A stretch of DNA of 64,000 nt. It comes from Costus lasius. Lineage: Eukaryota > Streptophyta > Magnoliopsida > Zingiberales > Costaceae. The notes beneath the pieces are model-generated. The model ran no database searches. It worked only from the letters and a program-made list of their open reading frames with translations, and was not told where the DNA came from. This document shows, in pieces, positions 57,962-64,000 of this stretch (positions are counted from its first letter, which is position 1; every line of letters begins with the position of its first letter). The translations under genes were made by a program, and so were the position numbers. The DNA is taken from NCBI GenBank assembly GCA_027563935.2, contig CM050448.1:67279843-67343842 (forward strand), read 5' to 3'.

Positions 57962-60900
57962 CTACAGTAACTGCCACTCACTGACCCGTAGTGCCGCTAC
58001 TGAAGTAACTGGATGTCTGCTCAGTGCATCAGCCACTACATTAGCCTTTACAGCCTGATACTGAATAGCGAAGTCATAGTCTTTGATCAACTCCATCCAT
58101 CTTCTCTGTCTCATGTTCAACTCCTTCTGAGTGAAGATGTACTTGAGACTCTGGTGGTCAGTGAACAGATCAAACTCTTGACCCAACAAATAGTGACGCC
58201 ATATCTTCAGAGCAAAGACTACGGCCGCCAACTCTAAGTCATGAGTAGGGTAATTCAACTCATACTCCTTCAATTGTCTCGAAGCATAGGCTACCACAGA
58301 ACCCTTCTGCATCAAGACACAACCCAACCCTTTGCCCGAAGCATCCGTATAGACAGTAAACCTTTCCCCATCACTGGGAATAACGAGGATCGGTGTACTA
58401 GTCAACCTCCTCTTCAGTTCCTGAAAGCTCTCTTCACACTTGTCATCCCGATTAAACTTGGCCTCCTTTCTGGTCAATTTAGTTAAAAGACCCGCCAGTT
58501 TGGAGAATCCCTCAACAAACCTCCGGTAGTAACCTGCTAAACCCAGGAAACTTCTGATCTCAGTAGCACTAGTCGGTCTTCCCCAATCAAGGATGGCTTG
58601 CACTTTAACTGGATCCACAGACACCCCCTGACCAGAAATCACATGCCCAAGGAAGCTGATCTTTTCTAGCCAAAACTCACACTTACTAGCCTTGGCATAT
58701 AATCGGTTCTTCCTCAGGATCTCCAGCACTCTGCGCAAGTCACTGACATGATCCGAAGTAGTCCGTGAGTACACCAAGATATCATCTATGAAGACTACCA
58801 CACAAGAATCGAGCAGTTCATGAAATACCCTGTTCATCAAATCCATGAAGACAGCAGGTGCATTCGTCAGTCCAAAAGGCATAACTAGAAATTCAAAATG
58901 CCCATACCTGGTCCTGAAAGCAGTCTTAAATATATCCTCATCCTTGACCCTAAGCTGGTAATACCCTGATCTCAGATCAATCTTAGAGAACACTGTAGCT
59001 CCCTGTAATTGATCAAATAGATCATCAATTCTGGGGAGAGGATACTTATTCTTGATAGTCACTTGGTTCAGTTGCCTGTAGTCTATACACATCCTCAGGG
59101 TTCCATCCTTCTTCTTTACGAACAGCACTGGCGCTCCCCAGGGAGAAGCACTAGGCCGGATGTAACCTTTTTCCAGCAATTCCTCTAGTTGCTTCTTAAG
59201 TTCGGCCAATTCTGATGTAGCCATGCGGTAAGGAGCTCTGGAGATAGGTGCAGTACCTGGCACCAACTCAATGCCAAACTCTACCTCTCGTATTGGTGGC
59301 AAGCCTGAAAATTCCTCAGAGAACACATCAGGAAACTCTTTCACCACCGCCATCTGAGTCAAATCAGGAGTAGAATCATCCTGCACCTTAACATGCGCAA
59401 GATAACCCTTGCACCCACTAGCAAGTAACTTCCTGGCCTGCAGGAAAGATATCACATGCGGTCCTTGGTCTGACACTAGACCTCTCACAAAAAGCCGATT
59501 CCCATCTAGCAGATTCAAGGTGATTACTTTCTCAAAGCAATCCACAGTGGCATGATGTGAGGATAACCAATCCATACCTAAGATGACATCATAGTCTTGC
59601 ATGTCTAAGAGGATTAGATCTACAAGAAACTCATAACCCTCTACATGCACTACACAATCAGCACAAACAGTGTCTGTAGATAATGATTTTCCTAAGGGAG
59701 TACTCACAGACACAACATAATTCAGCACCTTAGGTAATACAGGTAAACATGCAGCAAATCTAACAGATACAAAAGATAAATTTGCACCAGGGTCAAATAA
59801 GATGCGAGCTAACTGATCAAATACAAATAGGGTACCTTCCACGACGGATCGGGAAACCCGTGTATCCTTCTCAGCCACGGCATAAACTCGGGTCTGGACT
59901 GTAGGCTTATCTGCGCCTCTCTGCTGCATCTCAGGTTCTTTGCAGTCCTTGACCATGTGCCCAGGTTTCTTACACCTGAAGCATACACCATTCTTCTTAT
60001 AACAGTCCTTCATTAGATGTCCCTTGAGCCCACAATAATGACAATTCCGGTCCTCTGTGATACTGTTCTTTACATCCCTGGTATCCCTGAACTGCTGCGG
60101 TGCATCCCTGGACTGCTGCGGTGCCTTGTAAGAGTAAGGCTTATACCTGCTCTTCTTGTAGTCTTTATGCCTAGGGTACTTCTCACCCTTGCCGCCATTA
60201 CCATACTGAGGAGCCGCCGCCTCAGCTGCAGGAACCACCGTCACGGCCACACTAGAACTCCTCTCAGATATGTACCTCTCAATGGTGCGTGCTCGTCCAA
60301 CAGTCTCAACGTAAGTCTCCAAGTGCTGAGCACCAACCTGCTCCCGAATGTCCCATCTGAGACCTCTGAGAAACTTGGTAGCCCTCCTCTTTTCAGTGTT
60401 TATCAGGTGAGGGGCATACTTTCCCAACTTAGTGAACCATAACTCATACTGGTCCACAGTCATATCACCCTGCTCCAGATGAATAAATTCCACCTCTCGG
60501 TCCTCCACCAAGCTATCGGGGAAGTACTTCTCATTAAATTGAGACAAGAAATAGGGCCAATCTACTGTTTCATGTCTTTCTTCAGCAAGCCTCACCACGC
60601 CCTTCCACCACTCATCTGCGTCACCACGCATCATATAGGTGGTCAGACACAGCTTGTCCTCATCTGAGCAACGCATGACTTGAAAAATCTTTTCCAAGAC
60701 CAACTGCCAGTTCTCTGCAGTACTTGATTCTGAGCCCCCATAAAAAGAGCTAGGACCCAGTTTCTGGAATTCACTCACAAGCGAGGCATAGCGCCTGTGA
60801 GCGTCCTCCTGAGAGTCAGTCCCCACTCCTCGAGTAGTAGTCTGGGATCTCTCCTGAGTCAAATGCTGCAAGAGCTGCTGTTGCGCTTCTTGATGCTGAG

Positions 60901-61042
60901 TCTGTTGCTGCTGCAGCATCTGAGCTTGCCTCTCTATCATGGCACCCTGTTGCTGTACCATGCCTGTCAGAGTCGCAATGGCTCTCGTGAGATCCGAGGT
61001 CTGCTCACCTTCACTGCTAGCATTTCCTCTGGATCGCACCAT
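57962..61042 (-). CDS. G2 gag-protease-RT-RNase H, ended by one nonsense codon
   Basis: Start ATG 61040-61042 ([14 protein letters not shown]), chosen by match to the G1 start; an in-frame ATG 27 bases upstream is less likely. Domains in order are a Gln-rich coiled-coil, Gag ([20 protein letters not shown]), two CCHC knuckles ([28 protein letters not shown]), protease ([14 protein letters not shown]), RT ([25 protein letters not shown]) and RNase H ([26 protein letters not shown]). The TAG at 57962-57964 replaces a CAG still present in G1, just after SEWQLL. Everything else reads as a functional chromovirus polyprotein. Confidence 0.95.
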   Translation of the reverse strand: MVRSRGNASSEGEQTSDLTRAIATLTGMVQQQGAMIERQAQMLQQQQTQHQEAQQQLLQHLTQERSQTTTRGVGTDSQEDAHRRYASLVSEFQKLGPSSFYGGSESSTAENWQLVLEKIFQVMRCSDEDKLCLTTYMMRGDADEWWKGVVRLAEERHETVDWPYFLSQFNEKYFPDSLVEDREVEFIHLEQGDMTVDQYELWFTKLGKYAPHLINTEKRRATKFLRGLRWDIREQVGAQHLETYVETVGRARTIERYISERSSSVAVTVVPAAEAAAPQYGNGGKGEKYPRHKDYKKSRYKPYSYKAPQQSRDAPQQFRDTRDVKNSITEDRNCHYCGLKGHLMKDCYKKNGVCFRCKKPGHMVKDCKEPEMQQRGADKPTVQTRVYAVAEKDTRVSRSVVEGTLFVFDQLARILFDPGANLSFVSVRFAACLPVLPKVLNYVVSVSTPLGKSLSTDTVCADCVVHVEGYEFLVDLILLDMQDYDVILGMDWLSSHHATVDCFEKVITLNLLDGNRLFVRGLVSDQGPHVISFLQARKLLASGCKGYLAHVKVQDDSTPDLTQMAVVKEFPDVFSEEFSGLPPIREVEFGIELVPGTAPISRAPYRMATSELAELKKQLEELLEKGYIRPSASPWGAPVLFVKKKDGTLRMCIDYRQLNQVTIKNKYPLPRIDDLFDQLQGATVFSKIDLRSGYYQLRVKDEDIFKTAFRTRYGHFEFLVMPFGLTNAPAVFMDLMNRVFHELLDSCVVVFIDDILVYSRTTSDHVSDLRRVLEILRKNRLYAKASKCEFWLEKISFLGHVISGQGVSVDPVKVQAILDWGRPTSATEIRSFLGLAGYYRRFVEGFSKLAGLLTKLTRKEAKFNRDDKCEESFQELKRRLTSTPILVIPSDGERFTVYTDASGKGLGCVLMQKGSVVAYASRQLKEYELNYPTHDLELAAVVFALKIWRHYLLGQEFDLFTDHQSLKYIFTQKELNMRQRRWMELIKDYDFAIQYQAVKANVVADALSRHPVTSVAALRVSEWQLL

Positions 61043-61153
61043 CTTAATTCCTACACACACACCTACCATAATAAGGAAACAAACATAAACCTATCAGATG
61101 TCTAGCAATACACAAACATGTTTTCCCCCGAACTAAGTTTTAGCTAGCCAACT
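61043..61153 (-). other. G2 short leader
   Basis: About 110 bp between primer site and gag start, nearly the same as in G1 (49942-50053). Confidence 0.8.
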
Positions 61154-61165
61154 GCTCTGATACCA
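61154..61165 (-). other. G2 primer binding site (tRNA-iMet)
   Basis: The + strand gctctgatacca; the spacer ttc (61166-61168) separates it from the LTR end. Confidence 0.95.
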
Positions 61166-61168
61166 TTC

Positions 61169-63884
61169 TGTCACATCCCGTTATCTTAACCCCAAACAAG
61201 CAATACAAGTCATAGAGAAACAGGATGTTATCATACAAGATCGATTCACATGCTAGGTAAAACCAAGTTCAAGAAAACACGATCTGAAAATTTTCGAGAA
61301 TCCATACATAGAATCTCAGCGAAAACACAATTTCAGAAATGTACCTGCCACCACGCAATACTTGCACTAGACATATGCAAGTTCACAATTATATCAAATC
61401 CGATTGCAAAAATACCAATCGACTCAAATTGAGAACCAAAGTCACAATATCGATTTTATAAGTTCATAACTAACATCAATGATACCAAACACCGAAACCA
61501 GGCCAAAGCCCGCGGTGACACAAAAATCAAAACATCAAAACTTAAAACTGCCACAACCGGCAACACAAGTTCACATAATTCGGCCGCAATAATTCGGCCA
61601 CAACCGGCCCCAGTTAATTAAGCACAAAAGTCTTATACATTAACCAGCATAATATCCATATCAACGCTAACTCAAGAAATGCGCCCCTGCTCTACACCTG
61701 AAAATAGTGAGGGAGTGAGCTACACAGCCCAGTGAGTGGATAGTCTCAAACGACCATCCATAACATACACTCAAAAATACATGCAGATTATTTTAAAAAC
61801 ATTTAACAGAATATCATGTCAACATATAACAAAATTAAAGGACAGAACTCATATAAAACAATCAGGTGTAAACTGCTAAGACATCATTGTCACCAAAGAG
61901 TAACCAGGGTTTTAGAGCTATACTCTAAACCAACTAATGACTTAATTGACCTAGTTGTCCAGCATAATCAATAGTGACCATTATGGTCCAACCCGGCTTT
62001 GGCCTAAGCACTGGGAGAAGCCTGCAAATCACATGCAACATATATACATGGACAGTGTGTAGACTCAAGAGGTAATCACCACCTGGTCAAGATGTGATAC
62101 CTTGATCTACACCACCCCATAATCACAAAAATCTAAGCGTCTAAGAGTGATGACATCAAGAGGTGGCCCCTGTCCGACCAAGACATGGCACTTTGCGTCT
62201 TATATCACTCGTTCTCCCAAAGGGTTCCTTAACTGGACAACACCAGACACATCTTATATCTTATTTCACAAAAGTGGACTCCTAAGTGTCAACTAAACTC
62301 TAGGATAGTCATTTTTATCACAATAATCACATCAGGCAGGCTGAACAACAACCCCCTCACATATCACAATACAGGGCTGAAATCTCCAACCCTTAACATA
62401 TCATATATAGACTATCCCCTTGAGTACAGTTACACTTAGCCTCAGTCCTAACCATTCCATGACCACAACACATATTATTCGAAAATCACATAACCACATA
62501 ATATTCGAAAATCACATAACCACATAATATTCAAAAATCACATAATCACATAATATTCAAAAATCACATAATATTTTATAGAGTCCTTAGATTTCATGCT
62601 GATCAGTTCAGTATAATCATGCTAAGTTATCACCCAAAGTTATCAATCAATATTTCATGTCATTACTTTCTGCATACACCATTCAATTAAAAATACATAA
62701 TAATACAGAAAATTCACTAAATTTCGTTCACAATTAACATAAATGCAGAATATCACATATTCATAGTTTTCTACTAGTTCTGATAACAAAAGACAGAAAT
62801 ACCCCTAGTTCAAAGTTTAAGTCATACACGAAAAGTTATCCAAAAATTTCGTAAAAATATTCATTACGTCCCTCATGATCCCTAGATTCGTAATTTCAAG
62901 TTTTCCCCAATTTTAACTAGGAAATTTACCGAATTACCCCTAGGTCAATTTCAGTCAACAGAAACTTTTATTTCTAAAAATTTCCAAAAAAATACAGTAG
63001 AATCCTCATATACCTAATTTCATGAATATCAAGTTTTCCCCAATTTTTACCCATGAATTTGGACGTAATTTCATGAAGAAGGGTCGAAATTCTCCTTCAA
63101 GCCCTAATCTTCATGCAATTGAAATTCTAAAGCTACATACATGTTTAATCAAAGTCCAATTTAGGATTAAGAGTCTTAAAAACGAAAAGCCCTAATTTTC
63201 ATGCAAGCTAGGGTTTCGAAAATTTGGGAAAAACAAGGAAAACATGTACAATTGAAATTAAGAGATCATGCCATACTCCTATGCATTAATCTTCTCTAAA
63301 ACAAGCAATGCATCCAATTTTCGTGAACTAGGTGAAGGAGAACATCCACTCACCTTGATTTCGGTTCTTCCAAACCAACACCCTCACGCCACACACTTCG
63401 CCGGAACCACCCAAGAGCCGCCGGAAAATCGCTTCCACTACCTCTTGCCGCCGGCCACAAGAAGAAGAGAAGGAGAAGAAGAAGCAAGCCGCCACCCTTC
63501 ACCCTAACGAAACTCGTGAACAACGAGCAAAGAGGAAAAACGAGGGTGAACCCTCTAATTTCGTTTTCCTATCTCCAAAGAATCCAAACCCATTAGCAAA
63601 CATAAGTGGAAGATCCAATAACCCTTTAGTATAAGTTAATTTCCACTTTCCCCTTATCAAGGGCTCTTACCCTTTTCTAACAAGAAAGACACCACTAGCC
63701 TAGTGGTGTGCAGCACACACTCTACGCCTTAAGTCGCGGGTTCGAATCCTCACCGCGACACATTTTTACATAGCAGGAAAAAAATGCACAAATCGATACA
63801 TTATCTCAAAGAAAACGTCCACATAAATATCAGATAATCAAAACTTTATTTTTCTTACCTGCTAATAAATTTCTGGATCTTACA
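61169..63884 (-). repeat. G2 5' LTR
   Basis: 2716 bp, the same length as 53693-56408. Substitutions include 61498, 61534 and 61586. It is followed at 63885 by GTCGA and the resumed pol of G1. Confidence 0.95.
63681..63766 (+). other. tRNA-like segment in the G2 5' LTR
   Basis: Second copy of the A-box/B-box segment described at 56205-56290, unchanged by eye. Confidence 0.6.
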
Positions 63885-63885
63885 G

Positions 63886-64000
63886 TCGAGTTATGTGGCT
63901 TTCCTCAGAGTACAGTCTGTTTTGTTGCAGAAGATCAGAGATCAGCAGTCTGTGGATCCGAAATTAGCTCAGATCAGGGATAGTTTGGTTGCGGGTGAAG
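63886..64000 (+). pseudogene. G1 pol resumed (start of integrase region), cut by the window edge
   Basis: The frame reads SSYVAFLRVQSVLLQKIRDQ then QSVDPKLAQIRDSLVAGE, matching the region of G2 between RNase H and integrase. It follows the GTCGA duplication directly, so no G1 sequence was lost at the insertion. Confidence 0.9.

Larger units (their letters stand above)
53693..63884 (-). mobile_element. Chromovirus G2 (Del/Tekay-like), nearly complete and young
   Basis: This 10.2-kb minus-strand element has two 2716-bp LTRs (53693-56408, 61169-63884) that differ by eye at about nine positions, an iMet primer site, a polypurine tract, and gag-PR-RT-RNase H-integrase-chromodomain in one frame broken by a single TAG (57962-57964). 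It is joined to the TRIM without its own duplication; the composite is flanked by GTCGG/GTCGA. The chromodomain and the order of domains place it in the chromovirus clade. Confidence 0.95.
45642..64000 (+). mobile_element. Chromovirus (Del/Tekay-like) G1, interrupted, running off the right edge
   Basis: 5' LTR 45642-49926 (TGTAAGATCC ... GATGTGACA, including a solo-LTR insertion), iMet primer site at 49930, gag from 50054, and PR, RT and RNase H to 53159. The pol is then split by the TRIM-G2 composite and resumes in frame at 63886 (YVAFLRVQSVLLQKIRDQQ). The left duplication candidate is CCCAA (45637-45641); the right end is outside the window. Two nonsense codons make it defective. Its LTR is clearly diverged from the G2 LTRs and lacks their tRNA-like segment. 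Confidence 0.9.

Noticed and set aside
60017..60442. Plus-strand frame opposite the G2 gag (141 codons), and similar frames opposite G1 and C
   Set aside because: Antisense shadows of gag and pol; the sense strands carry the family motifs.

Overview
The window is plant nuclear DNA made almost entirely of nested LTR retrotransposons. Ty1/copia and Ty3 Athila-type and chromovirus-type pol, gag and ATHILA-ORF sequences, LTRs of 1.7-2.7 kb, tRNA-iMet and tRNA-Asp primer sites and a small TRIM element all point to an angiosperm, probably in repeat-rich heterochromatin. I cannot name the species. I see no convincing host gene, rRNA or functional tRNA gene, bacterial feature or CRISPR array. For clarity I label the elements H, C, S1, A2, D, B, E/F, I, G1, TRIM and G2.

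Left half (1-37810). Element H (1-about 3607) enters from the left edge with a long acidic ORF and an LTR-like tail, and abuts a degraded copia element C (+ strand). The 5' LTR of C survives as three pieces (3608-4266, 21519-21786, 30899-31090). They are separated by an Athila solo LTR, S1 (TSD AAGGG), and by Athila-type element B (- strand, 21795-30898). S1 is split by A2, an Athila-type non-autonomous element (+ strand, 4618-20065) that has a 5' LTR but no 3' LTR. The 5' LTR of A2 is split in turn by the young, coding-intact copia element D (- strand, 4851-13918, TSD ATTTC). That is four visible layers. The body of C (gag remnant, integrase, RT, RNase H) lies at 32766-35829, with its 3' LTR at 35850-37810.

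Middle (37811-45641). C abuts an older relative, copia E/F (gag-pol remnant, LTR, then a second leader). After about 0.6 kb of unassigned DNA comes Athila remnant I, whose gag is joined directly to an LTR.

Right half (45642-64000). Del/Tekay-like chromovirus G1 (+ strand) sits in the LTR of I. The LTR of G1 carries a solo LTR of the D family (TSD ATTTA). Its pol is interrupted at 53160 by a composite insertion: a 0.53-kb TRIM joined end to end with a nearly complete chromovirus G2 (- strand). The whole 10.7-kb composite is flanked by one 5-bp duplication (GTCGG/GTCGA). The pol of G1 resumes in frame at 63886.

Only D keeps an intact polyprotein frame. G2 is one nonsense codon short of intact, and the other elements are dead or non-autonomous. 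The most unusual signals are the TRIM-G2 composite, the TACGG...CCGTA palindrome arrays of the Athila elements, the missing 3' LTR of A2, a tRNA-like A-box/B-box segment inside the G2 LTRs, and repeated CAG-to-TAG nonsense changes.
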